Below, in pieces: positions 1 through 10,727 of a stretch of 64,000 nucleotides of DNA (within the stretch, counting starts at the first letter, position 1; every line of letters starts with the position of its first letter). The notes beneath the pieces were generated by a model that had not been told where the DNA came from, made no database searches, and worked only from the letters and a program-made list of their open reading frames with translations. Position numbers and translations under genes: made by a program. This DNA is from CAYPGJ01 sp050174775 (GTDB taxonomy: Bacteria; Planctomycetota; Phycisphaerae; Phycisphaerales; UBA1924): NCBI GenBank assembly GCA_050174775.1, contig JBFXJP010000007.1, forward strand, positions 124,001 to 188,000, read 5' to 3'.

Positions 1-423
1 TCGCCGAGACGGTTCGCGCGGAAGCACGACGACATCCTGTTCTACGGGGTGGAACCGGAGCGGTATTACTTTGACGCGCCGAGGGTGCCAGCGACGAGCG
101 CACGCATGGCGGGAATGTCGAAGAAGTCAACGGACGTGCTGGCGATCCCGTCGATCAACAACATGGCGCGGGAGCGGGTGGGGTATCCGACGCAGAAGCC
201 GCTCGCGCTGCTGGACGTGCTGGTGCGTGCGTGCTGCCCGCCTGGGGGCGTGACGCTCGACCCGTGCTGCGGGTCGGGGACGACACTGGTGGCCGCGATA
301 CGCTCGGGGCGCGAGGCGTGGGGCGCGGATGCGTCCGAGGGCGCGGTCGCCATTACGCTCGACCGACTCCGCAGCGCAATGTCCGGAGAGCCGGCCTCCC
401 CCCCTACTGCTTCAGCACGTTGA
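1..423 (+). CDS. DNA amino-methyltransferase, C-terminal part (N6-adenine or N4-cytosine)
   Basis: The frame is open from the first base, so the gene begins before the window and only about 140 C-terminal residues are present. It would transfer a methyl group from S-adenosylmethionine to an exocyclic amino group of adenine or cytosine in DNA. Visible signatures are the segment YPTQKP followed by LDPCCGSGTTL, the SAM-binding FxGxG-type motif I. Motif I close to the C terminus suggests the beta-class order, with the catalytic (D/N)PPY motif earlier and outside the window. RRFARKHDDILFYG at the start resembles the stretch that usually precedes this block. No restriction nuclease is visible on this side. 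Its last 20 bases overlap the convergent patatin gene. Specificity cannot be read from this fragment. Confidence 0.85.
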   Translation, partial: SPRRFARKHDDILFYGVEPERYYFDAPRVPATSARMAGMSKKSTDVLAIPSINNMARERVGYPTQKPLALLDVLVRACCPPGGVTLDPCCGSGTTLVAAIRSGREAWGADASEGAVAITLDRLRSAMSGEPASPPTASAR

Positions 424-1429
424 TCAGCGCGTTCAGCCGATCCCCCTGTGCGCGCAGCATGTCCTGCGCCTCGGCTTGGAGCGCACGCATGTTCAACGCA
501 CTTGCGTCGTCGAAATCGTCCGAGGCTCGGGTGAGCGGTGTCTCGAAGCGAAAGTACTTTTTCGACTTCCCATTGTTGAGCAGCGTGTCGAGTTGATAGT
601 CCACGGTGTCGGCCACGCCATCCATCATGATGCTCAGCACGGGACGCATCCATTGCAACGCGCTCCAGTCCTTGACCTGATCCCATCGGTAATGGCGCGT
701 GTGCTCGCCGGTGCCGAGCGAGACGACCGTGATGTCGGTCGCATCGGGGTAGCAATTCACGGCCTCGACGTACGCGCACATCGCGGGGTTGTTCGCGTAC
801 ACGCCACCGTCGATCAGCGAATACTCCACGTTGCGATCCCCCGGATTGGCCGACACGTGGAGCGGCTCGAAGTAGCTCGGCGCCGCGGACGTGGCTCGCG
901 CAACGATCCGCATCGGGTAGTCGTGCATCGGCCCGTCTGTGCCCTTGCTCTTCTCCGACTTAAAGAAGAACGGGCCGCGCAGGTACGTGTCGTAGGACGT
1001 CACGATGATGGGCCGCAACGCCTTCGAGAGCATCACGTCGCCGAAATACGATTTGAGCGTCTCATCAAGGCCCTTGCTGGGGTATCGCTCATCGCCGACC
1101 ACCGCACCGATGAGCGTGCCGCCGAACATCCGCTTGGAGAAGATGCGCGTGCCATGCTGCACGTAGAGATCCACAAGATCCTTCGCGGCATAATGCGGTC
1201 GTGCGCTCCCGTCCGGCGCGGGCTTCGTCAGCCCGAGCGCGAGGATGCCCCCCGTGGACGTGCCCGCGATCAGGTCAAACAGCTCCACGATGCGTTTCCC
1301 CGTGCGCTTCTCGATCTCTTCGAGGAGCATGCCCGGGATGATGCCCCGGATGCCGCCCCCGTCGATCGCCAACACTCGTATCGATTTCTCACCGCCCGTC
1401 TTTGCTTTCGTGCTCGATTGCCTTGCCAT
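404..1429 (-). CDS. Patatin-like phospholipase
   Basis: This 341-residue protein has the three patatin signatures in order. DGGGIRG (about residues 23-30) forms the oxyanion hole. GTSTGG (about 55-60) carries the nucleophilic serine. LIDGGVYANNP (about 205-215) carries the catalytic aspartate of the Ser-Asp dyad. The family hydrolyses acyl ester bonds of phospholipids or neutral lipids. The length is normal for a stand-alone bacterial patatin. There is no clear signal peptide: the N terminus is a short basic stretch before a beta strand, so a cytoplasmic or secretion-delivered enzyme is likely. The 3' end overlaps the convergent methyltransferase by 20 bases. Some relatives act as nucleotide-activated phage-defence effectors, but no cyclase gene lies next to it here, so a plain lipase is the safer reading. 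Confidence 0.9.
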   Translation of the reverse strand: MARQSSTKAKTGGEKSIRVLAIDGGGIRGIIPGMLLEEIEKRTGKRIVELFDLIAGTSTGGILALGLTKPAPDGSARPHYAAKDLVDLYVQHGTRIFSKRMFGGTLIGAVVGDERYPSKGLDETLKSYFGDVMLSKALRPIIVTSYDTYLRGPFFFKSEKSKGTDGPMHDYPMRIVARATSAAPSYFEPLHVSANPGDRNVEYSLIDGGVYANNPAMCAYVEAVNCYPDATDITVVSLGTGEHTRHYRWDQVKDWSALQWMRPVLSIMMDGVADTVDYQLDTLLNNGKSKKYFRFETPLTRASDDFDDASALNMRALQAEAQDMLRAQGDRLNALINVLKQ

Positions 1430-1658
1430 GCGCGCCCCGCTGCTGCCGGAGTGAACGTGCGTCCATCACGCGACTACCACACGACCAATCTCAAGCGAGA
1501 GCCCAGCCGCCCGCTTGTGCGCGTCACGGATGTGAATGTGTGTATTGTTTCTGGCGAATTGTGAGCCCGGGAAAGCCGTGCGGCAGAGCACTCCGCGCAA
1601 ATCAGACTCAACTTATTGCATGATCGCCACTTACGAAGTGCGTGCGGGAAAGATGCGG

Positions 1659-2189
1659 TCAGGCCCCCCACTCCCCGGCGTACCTCGTGCCCGCCGGCGC
1701 CGCGTCACGCTGCGTCAGCTCGAACAGCCGTTTGGCGATCTGCCGCAGGTGGAGCGCATCGTGCGCGGCCCACGCCGCGAGCAGATCCCCCGCCGTGATC
1801 GGCCCGAATCTCGGGTGCATGTGCGCAAGAGACCAATCGACACGCGACGGATCGCCCAGCGAACTCAGCCACATCAACGAAGCGGTCCGCTCTTCGCAGA
1901 ATCGCTCGACGGCCTCCGCAAGGTCATCGTCGATGTACTTGCGCTCCCGCGCCCACCCCTCAGGATCAATGGACGGCCACGCCCGCGATGGGTCTTCGAG
2001 CGTGCTGCGGAGCCTCGCGCGGAAGTCATCCACCTCCTCATCGCCCATATGGCGAACGATCTCGATGATCGCCCACGCGCCGGTCGGGCTGCGCCATCGC
2101 GCGTCTTCCGGCGAAGCGATGCCGACGATGGAGCGCAGCGCGTCGGGCGCTCGTTCGAGCCGTTCGATGATGCGCGCGGGCGCGTGCAT
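1659..2189 (-). CDS. DinB-family protein
   Basis: The 176-residue product looks like a DinB/YfiT-type four-helix protein. The N terminus has RIIERLERAPDALRSIV, the middle has WAIIEIVRHMGDEE, and near the C terminus HDALHLRQIAKRLF supplies histidines in the usual metal-site positions. The family binds divalent metal; several members are thiol-dependent transferases, but most are uncharacterised. I chose the ATG at 2189 because it follows the previous stop by 19 bases, has a GAGAG stretch upstream, and everything further upstream in frame is a shadow of the neighbouring gene. It is probably co-transcribed with 2209-2925. Confidence 0.8.
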   Translation of the reverse strand: MHAPARIIERLERAPDALRSIVGIASPEDARWRSPTGAWAIIEIVRHMGDEEVDDFRARLRSTLEDPSRAWPSIDPEGWARERKYIDDDLAEAVERFCEERTASLMWLSSLGDPSRVDWSLAHMHPRFGPITAGDLLAAWAAHDALHLRQIAKRLFELTQRDAAPAGTRYAGEWGA

Positions 2190-2208
2190 GTGGTCTCTCG
2201 CGTGGTGC

Positions 2209-2925
2209 TCAGAACCCGCCCGAGCGCATCCGCTCGAGCGAGGCCGGGAAGGGATACCCGGCGTAGACGCCGATGTCCCCCATGCGCCACATGGCCGGGG
2301 ACGGATACACGTCGCCGCGATACCCCGCCTCGTACATGGTCCGCAGCACCGTCTCGAACGACGGCTCCTCACCGGTGGCCTCGTCGATGAGCCGGTTGGA
2401 CCGGGCGCCGAGGAAGCTGACGCTCGCGGTGGGCATGCGCATCCGCCGCCCATCCAGCATGAGCGCCACCTGACGGAAGCCGCGGAAGAGGTCCTTCATG
2501 GTGAAATGCGACTTGTTCTGTGGACGGAGCAGCGCGAGCACCTCGATGGACTCAAGATCGAACTTCACCACGTACGGCTCGTGCTCCGCGGCGCCGTGCT
2601 TCACGACCGCCTCAGCAAACATGCGGACGTGGGCCGTGATGGTCGAAGCTCGCCACTGGCTCGCCGGGATCATCTCCGCAAGCTGAGCGATGATGCCGTG
2701 CGAGTTATCCTCGGCGTTCACACCGCAGATCACGGTTCGATAGCGGTTCGCGAGGATGTCCCCCAGCATCGGCTGACCCCAGACGATGCGGATGCGCTCG
2801 GCCGAGCGGTCGGTCTCTGGCGCGTTGGGCAGCAGCGTGATGTGGTCCGACGAGGCCCCGCGCAGCAATGCGTCCCCCTCTCCCTCGTAAATCCGGACCT
2901 TGGATTTGGCGGTTGGTGGGGGCAT
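2209..2925 (-). CDS. Conserved-looking protein of unknown function
   Basis: I do not recognise this 238-residue protein. It has no signal peptide or membrane segment and a normal soluble composition, for example VYAGYPFPASLERMRSGGF at the C terminus. The N terminus starts PPPTAKSKVRIYEGEGDALL, and the interior reads like a mixed alpha/beta fold, including RYRTVICGVNAED and KNDLFRGF-like stretches (exactly MKDLFRGFRQVALML). The start is well supported: AGGAGG lies eight bases before the ATG at 2925. It is followed after 19 bases by the DinB gene, so the two probably form a transcription unit. Function is unassigned. Confidence 0.75.
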   Translation of the reverse strand: MPPPTAKSKVRIYEGEGDALLRGASSDHITLLPNAPETDRSAERIRIVWGQPMLGDILANRYRTVICGVNAEDNSHGIIAQLAEMIPASQWRASTITAHVRMFAEAVVKHGAAEHEPYVVKFDLESIEVLALLRPQNKSHFTMKDLFRGFRQVALMLDGRRMRMPTASVSFLGARSNRLIDEATGEEPSFETVLRTMYEAGYRGDVYPSPAMWRMGDIGVYAGYPFPASLERMRSGGF

Positions 2926-3017
2926 GGTCGCGGCCTCCTAATGGTCGGGAACAAGGCGAAATCCTCGTTCCGATGCTACGCCGCCAGCATACCCCTTGAT
3001 CGCGCGCACGGTCCGCG

Positions 3018-3758
3018 TCAGGCGCTGCTGATCTGTGCCAGCGTGCGCAGGTCGGGGACGGTGATATCCGGCCTCACGCCCGCAGGCGGAGGGCTCGTTG
3101 CGCCCCCGGCGCGCCCCGCGCGCCGATCGACCCAGACCGTCCGGACGCCGCGCGCCCCGACCGGCGCGATGTCATGAAAGAGACTCTGCGCGACGTGCAC
3201 CCATGACTCCCGCGAGATGCCCCATCCCGCGATCGCGCTCTCCACTGCGTCAAAGTGGCCGGGCGCCGGCTTGTAAGAGCGGACGTCCTCCGCGGTGATC
3301 ACGGCGTCGAACTCAACGCCGAGCAGGGCCTGCGTGCGCGCGAGCGACGCATGGTCCACGTTCGAAGCGACCACCAGACGAAACCGGGATTTCAGTTCCT
3401 TCAATGCGGCCGGGGTGTCCGGAAAAGCCGGCCAGCCCCCCACCGACGTGGCCAGGGCATCGGCGTCAGCAGACGAAACCGGCGCCGAGAAGTCTCTGCC
3501 GATGTCGTGCATGACCAGACGCAGGACGTCCGGGTACAGACGAAACGACTCGTGTTCCCGTGCGGCCTCGGCCTTGGCAAACGCGACGAGCACACACTCT
3601 CCGAGCGCGGCACGTGCCTCCGAGGACGCCGAGACGTCTCCAAGCCCGGCCCGCTCCGCCCAAGGGAGAAGGACTGACAGGATGCCCCGCTCCCAGTCGA
3701 TCAGCGTGCCGTAGCAGTCGAAGGAGAGGACGCGGACGTTGGACCAATCGATCGTCAT
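3018..3758 (-). CDS. HAD-superfamily hydrolase (haloacid dehalogenase type II-like)
   Basis: The 246-residue product carries HAD motif I as SFDCYGTLIDW near residue 13, with the nucleophilic aspartate. Motif II is VVASNVD (serine), motif III is the lysine in VRSYKPAPGHF, and motif IV comes from the acidic HDIAPVGARG region. The YGTLIDWE start and the loop after it match the 2-haloacid dehalogenase/phosphatase subgroup. The substrate could be a haloacid or, more likely in this setting, a small phosphorylated metabolite. It lies directly downstream of the rRNA terminator on the same strand. The ribosome-binding site before the ATG at 3758 is weak. Confidence 0.88.
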   Translation of the reverse strand: MTIDWSNVRVLSFDCYGTLIDWERGILSVLLPWAERAGLGDVSASSEARAALGECVLVAFAKAEAAREHESFRLYPDVLRLVMHDIGRDFSAPVSSADADALATSVGGWPAFPDTPAALKELKSRFRLVVASNVDHASLARTQALLGVEFDAVITAEDVRSYKPAPGHFDAVESAIAGWGISRESWVHVAQSLFHDIAPVGARGVRTVWVDRRAGRAGGATSPPPAGVRPDITVPDLRTLAQISSA

Positions 3759-3805
3759 GCGGGAGCGGATGCGTGGAGGGACGAGCGGTTCGCGATGGAC
3801 TGAAG

Positions 3806-3849
3806 CAAAAATGAAAGTGGCCCCGACAAGGAGTTACCTTGTCAGGGCC
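3806..3849 (-). terminator. Intrinsic terminator of the 23S-5S rRNA unit
   Basis: On the minus strand, immediately after 5S, a 13-bp stem (arms 3837-3849 and 3819-3831, 12 of 13 pairs) closes a five-base loop. It is followed by a T-rich tract complementary to 3805-3816. This is a textbook Rho-independent terminator, placed where the rRNA transcript should end. Confidence 0.88.
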
Positions 3850-3851
3850 AA

Positions 3852-3960
3852 GCGTCGGCGATGACCTACTTTCCCGCAGAGCAGTATCATCGGCGGTCAG
3901 AGCTTAACTGCTGTGTTCGGGATGGGAACAGGTGTTTCCTCTGACCTATATTCACCGACA
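3852..3960 (-). rRNA. rrf: 5S ribosomal RNA
   Basis: The minus strand reads as a 5S gene of about 109 bases: TCGGTGAATATAGGTCAGAG at the start, the highly conserved CCCATCCCGAACACAGCAG core, and GGGAAAGTAGGTCATCGCCG at the end. The two ends pair (TGTCGGTGA with TCGCCGACG) as helix I. It lies about 200 bases after 23S with no tRNA in between. Ends are accurate to a few bases. Confidence 0.95.
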
Positions 3961-4164
3961 ATCCGTTTCCCGGGTTGTTCACCCGAGCGACAGACGACAT
4001 GTGGTGCGAGCGATTGTCGGCCCGGCATGACGCGTGCATGACGCGCTGAGCCGGGGAGACAGGAGTTGAAGTCAACACGATTGTGCCTTGCGACCGTCGG
4101 AAGTTGATTCCGACGGGGATGTTGAGGCCAACCGGCGTGCCCGCTTGAGGGGCGCCCGGTTGGC

Positions 4165-6932
<2,768 letters not shown>

Positions 6933-6939
6933 GCCAACC

Positions 6940-7268
6940 CGACGCCCCTTCTCTCGAAGAAACGCCCGATTCACGCTCAAACCCTTACGTCCCCACTCGC
7001 CTTCCCCTCACGATCCCCCTCTCGGAGTCTCGCTCAGTTCGGGCCCGGGGCGTACGCCACAAGGCACTCGTGTTAATTTCGCTCGGTGTCTTCTGTCCAT
7101 CGTCGCACACTGGCCTGGGTGGCCAGTGTCAACCGATGACAGACGCGACAATCGCTCGTATCCACTTGTCAAAGACGCGGAAACCGCGGCGGGACTCCCG
7201 CCCGTGCTCCCCAGCCTCGATGTCTCTTGGCTGCCCTTTACCCCGGGCTGGCCGGGGTGGGATCGACG
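6940..7268 (-). other. 23S rRNA leader region
   Basis: About 330 bases separate the promoter from 23S on the minus strand. I see no tRNA and no 16S sequence. The leader holds two further exact TTGACA boxes (complement of 7167-7172 and of 7127-7132), the second followed by an inverted repeat of TGGCC. Neither has a convincing -10 box at 16-18 bases. They could be secondary promoters or chance. Confidence 0.5.
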
Positions 7269-7296
7269 AGTGTAGCGAGCCCGAACCGACTGTCAA
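7269..7296 (-). promoter_or_regulatory. Sigma-70-type promoter of the 23S-5S unit
   Basis: On the minus strand a perfect -35 box TTGACA (7291-7296) is followed after 16 bases by TACACT (7269-7274, four of six consensus). It lies 31 bases after the stop codon of the 7327-9330 gene and about 330 bases before 23S, so 23S-5S has its own promoter rather than depending on a 16S gene. Confidence 0.65.
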
Positions 7297-7326
7297 GCCG
7301 ACTCGATCCTCGCCCTCACGTTCTCT

Positions 7327-9330
7327 TCACCCTCCAACCGCCCCTACACCCCCCGAAACAGCCTGCGAACCCCCGCCCGAGCCCGCGCCCACCACCGGCT
7401 TCACCCCAGGTTCACGCACCGTTTGGCTCTTTCCCGCGGCCTCGCTCGCCTCCACGGCCCGCCGCTGCGCGTCAGCAGCCCCGCCCGGCGATGTCACCAC
7501 CAGCCGACCGGACCCGTCCCGGTACACAACCTGCCAGACCTGCTCGCGACCGCCAGGTCCTTCCGCTGGTGTCGAGAGAACATCCACAACGAATCCACCG
7601 GGAATCCCTGCCTCCACCTTCGTCGGGCCGGCTGCCTGCCCGACGACCTTCGCGCCCTCGTTCGCCCCGGCCGCGATCTCGAACAAAGGCATCTCGGGCA
7701 CATCCACCGACGCCACCAGCGCATCGCCCGGGCGCAACGTCGTGCTCTTGCCCCGCCAGTACCCGTAGTAGAAGCGGTACACCTCGGCGGTCGCCGAAGC
7801 CCCGCTCTCTGACCCGCCCAGTCCCTCGCCGCGCGCGCTCGTGAAGAACACCACCGCGTCCGGCGACACCGTCACCGGCTCGCTCCACGCGGAAGGATCA
7901 CTGACCACCGCGGGCCGACCCGCCAGCTCTCGGCTCTCCGGCGCCATCGACCGCTCATTCCCGTACAGCGGGTTCGTGATCGAGACGCTCATCCGATACC
8001 GGTACGTCTTGCCCGGAGCCGCTGTTAGATCGTGCGCCCACACCGTGAACGGCTCGCCCGACTCCAGCGCCCGAACCGGCGCGGCCGCAATATCCGCTGG
8101 AGCCGCCGGAGCCTGGTCGCCCGCGGGCGCCTCAAGCGCCGCGATCTCCGCGGCCAACGTGTCGCGCTCCTGCTCAAGACGAGCAATACTCGCGCGCAAC
8201 GCTTCCTTTCGGCGATCCTCAGCGGTGGTCTGCGTCGTGCCGCCCGTGCTCCCACCCGAGGGCTGAGCGCTGGCCATCCCGCCGAACCCGCCACCCCCAC
8301 CACCCGCTGGTCCGCCCGAACCGGGGACCGGCGTGCGCATTGGCAGAGGCCTGTCGAGCGACTCCTTCTGGCGCTTGATCTGCGCGTCGAGCTGCTCGAG
8401 ACTCCGCTTCTTCCGCGCGATCTCCGCCGCCTTATCCACCACCGGCGCCGCAGGAGCCTCCCCCGCCGCGGCCGTGCGTGGCGGCGCCCAGTCCGGGCCC
8501 GCGATCGTCGCGTAAAACCTCGGCTGCGCGATGTCAGCCATCCGCGTCCGCGCTTCGCGCAGCGCCTGCCCCAGATCCGCGGGCCTCCCGCCCAGCTGCT
8601 CGCGCAGCGTGTACTGCGCGGGCATCACCGGCACCAGCGTCGTCTCGCCGAACGTGCCGTCGCTCGTCCGCTCCTGCCGCTCCAGACGAACGTCAAGAAC
8701 CGCCATCGAGTTGAGCCACCAGAACCGCGGCGGCGCCTGCGCCGGACCCGACCCGTCCGGGTCTGTACCCAGCCTCTGCACCAGCACGTTCGTCGGAAAT
8801 GACGCCGCTACCGACACCACCCGCACGTCGTACGGTTGCGACGGCGGCAGATGCTTGCTCAGTTCGGGCGCCGCGGCCACTACAAGCGGATCGATCGTCG
8901 CGCGATGCTCCTCCGCCACCGGCACGCCCGTCGACGGCGGCTGCAGCAGCGCATACACCGGAAGGCCATCGCCCCCGCCCGGCGCATCCCCCCCCTGCAG
9001 ACCCGAGTTCGGACGGCCTGTCGCGCCCGCCAGCGTGTTTGTCGGCAGCACCGGCGCGCTCAGCCGCGCAGACAACTCCGCCGCCACGTTCGTCGGCGCC
9101 TCCGGGAGCCCGTCCGGCAACCGATCCGCTCTGAGTCGAGCCGACACCTCTTCCGCCCGCGTCGAGACACGCTCGTACGCGCGCTGCGGGGAGGTCTTGT
9201 CCTTCTCCACGGCCACGGTGGACGGCTTCACGATCTGCATCGCGAACACACCGCCGGCCGCGATCAGGAACACGCCGACAACGATCTTCTCGACGTGCTG
9301 CTCCAGCGGGTTGATGCCCTTGCGCTTCAC
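7327..9330 (-). CDS. Membrane-anchored protein, third gene of the PilM cluster (PilP-like position)
   Basis: This 667-residue protein begins with a short cytoplasmic segment (KRKGINPLEQHVEK) and one membrane helix (about 14-33, IVVGVFLIAAGGVFAMQIV), so nearly all of it would be periplasmic. A coiled coil (about 305-330, IARKKRSLEQLDAQIKRQKE), a glycine-rich linker and a second coiled coil with ARLEQERDTLAAEIAALE follow. Then comes a beta-rich domain starting near SGEPFTVWAHDLTAAPGKTYRYR. The tail is Gly/Ser-rich. The GTG start overlaps the stop of the preceding gene by four bases (GTGA), implying translational coupling. By position it would be the PilP-like partner of the PilM/PilN/PilO set, but I see no sequence signature of PilP. 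It is much larger than the classical lipoprotein. Confidence 0.7.
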   Translation of the reverse strand: MKRKGINPLEQHVEKIVVGVFLIAAGGVFAMQIVKPSTVAVEKDKTSPQRAYERVSTRAEEVSARLRADRLPDGLPEAPTNVAAELSARLSAPVLPTNTLAGATGRPNSGLQGGDAPGGGDGLPVYALLQPPSTGVPVAEEHRATIDPLVVAAAPELSKHLPPSQPYDVRVVSVAASFPTNVLVQRLGTDPDGSGPAQAPPRFWWLNSMAVLDVRLERQERTSDGTFGETTLVPVMPAQYTLREQLGGRPADLGQALREARTRMADIAQPRFYATIAGPDWAPPRTAAAGEAPAAPVVDKAAEIARKKRSLEQLDAQIKRQKESLDRPLPMRTPVPGSGGPAGGGGGGFGGMASAQPSGGSTGGTTQTTAEDRRKEALRASIARLEQERDTLAAEIAALEAPAGDQAPAAPADIAAAPVRALESGEPFTVWAHDLTAAPGKTYRYRMSVSITNPLYGNERSMAPESRELAGRPAVVSDPSAWSEPVTVSPDAVVFFTSARGEGLGGSESGASATAEVYRFYYGYWRGKSTTLRPGDALVASVDVPEMPLFEIAAGANEGAKVVGQAAGPTKVEAGIPGGFVVDVLSTPAEGPGGREQVWQVVYRDGSGRLVVTSPGGAADAQRRAVEASEAAGKSQTVREPGVKPVVGAGSGGGSQAVSGGVGAVGG

Positions 9331-10727
9331 TGGTCCTGCCCTCCGCGGCGTCCGCGTTTACCGCCCCCGCGCTCTTCCTTGCCGATGTCGCCCATGTCCG
9401 CCGCGTTCTGCCCGCCGCGCGACGGCGGGGGCGGAGCCTGCTGCTCCTCCACGCCCGACGCCTCCGGCGTCACCTCCGGCGGGGGCGCATCCGGATATCC
9501 CATCACCGACTTCACCGACGTCGGCACGTACGCCGCGAGCCACTCGCGCAGCCACAGCGACTCGATCTTCAGCCGCAGACGAACGATCCGCTCCTCCTCG
9601 CGCGAGTACGCAAAGCCGGACTGCAGGTCCGCGTGCGTGTCCACGTTCCCGTCCACGTGCGCACCGACCACGCTCATCAGGTTCGTCGCGCTGAACGCGT
9701 TCACCACCGCGGGGATCCGCGCCGCATCCACCAGCAGCGTCACGTCGGCCACGCGGAGGTCGTACAACGCGTTCGGCGCATCGGGCCACGCCACGCGACC
9801 CGTGAGCGACTTGCCCGGCTCCACCGCGATCGCCGCGGTCACGTCCGTGAACGGCCCCTGCACGCTCGACGTCTCGGCCATCGGATGCACCGTGATCCGC
9901 TCCACGCGCTTCACAGGGCCCCGAAGCACCGATCGATCATCACTGTTCGCCCGCACCAGCGCACGCACGATGTCCGAGTGCACCCACTCCCGCCACTGCA
10001 TCTCCCAGACCTCGGGCAGGCTCGGAGGCTTCGACTCCTTCCACGCCTCCACGCCGTCGAACACCGAGACGTCCGCGTAGAACCGCGTCTGCAACGCGCG
10101 CGACGCGTACAGCTGCAAACGCTCCGACGTCAGGCGCTGCGTGATCGCGGCCTTGTCCTCGTCCGTCAGCTCCGCCGCGGCGCGCCCCGACATGATCCGC
10201 TGCTCTTCCGCGTACCGAACATCCTCGAGCCGCTTGCGGACTTCCTCCGTCGTCGGAGGCATCCGCGCCCCGGCCTCGTCCAGCATCGCCTCGTGCGCGG
10301 GAACCCACTTCTTCACGAACTGATCGGCGAGCGGCTGCTCATCGAACTGCGACGCCGGCGCCGGGAGCAGACCTTCCACCAGCGGCTCGTGACCCGCTCG
10401 ATTGAACTCGAGCACGCTCTTCTTGATCGTCTCCGCCTGCTCCGACTGCTTGGTCAGCAACGCGCGGATCGCCTCGTTCGTCGCCTCGTTCGGAGGCATC
10501 GACGCCGAGAACGACTTCCCCGTCGGCAGCAGCGGCTCCACCGCGTACGACACCCGAACAGAGTTCAGGTCCGACAGCTGCTTGGCGATGTCCCCCTCGA
10601 CACTCTTGAGCGTCTTGGCCCGCATCGACCCGCTCACGAACACGCCCACCGGCAGCGCGATCACCGCCACGCCCAGCAGGATCACCGACACAAGATTCGT
10701 CTTCACCCAGGCAAGCACCGGCTTCAC
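9327..10727 (-). CDS. Single-pass membrane protein, PilO-like position in PilM cluster
   Basis: A 466-residue protein with one N-terminal membrane helix (about 10-32, TNLVSVILLGVAVIALPVGVF) and a long periplasmic part. Residues 35-130 are predominantly helical, as in PilN/PilO proteins that dimerise through a coiled coil. A compact region around 290-400 could be the ferredoxin-like domain (LYDLRVADVTLLVDAARIPAV). The tail is Pro/Gly/Arg-rich. The GTG start overlaps the PilM-like stop (GTGA), and its own stop overlaps the next start in the same way. The assignment to the PilO role is by topology and gene order, not by a recognised motif. Confidence 0.7.
   Translation of the reverse strand: MKPVLAWVKTNLVSVILLGVAVIALPVGVFVSGSMRAKTLKSVEGDIAKQLSDLNSVRVSYAVEPLLPTGKSFSASMPPNEATNEAIRALLTKQSEQAETIKKSVLEFNRAGHEPLVEGLLPAPASQFDEQPLADQFVKKWVPAHEAMLDEAGARMPPTTEEVRKRLEDVRYAEEQRIMSGRAAAELTDEDKAAITQRLTSERLQLYASRALQTRFYADVSVFDGVEAWKESKPPSLPEVWEMQWREWVHSDIVRALVRANSDDRSVLRGPVKRVERITVHPMAETSSVQGPFTDVTAAIAVEPGKSLTGRVAWPDAPNALYDLRVADVTLLVDAARIPAVVNAFSATNLMSVVGAHVDGNVDTHADLQSGFAYSREEERIVRLRLKIESLWLREWLAAYVPTSVKSVMGYPDAPPPEVTPEASGVEEQQAPPPPSRGGQNAADMGDIGKEERGGGKRGRRGGQDQ

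Noticed and set aside
404..1429. Patatin as a CBASS-type phage-defence effector
   Set aside because: No nucleotide cyclase or accessory gene is adjacent; the neighbour is only a methyltransferase fragment.
329..1564. A 411-codon plus-strand frame over the patatin gene
   Set aside because: Its composition is that of an antisense shadow; the minus strand has all patatin motifs.
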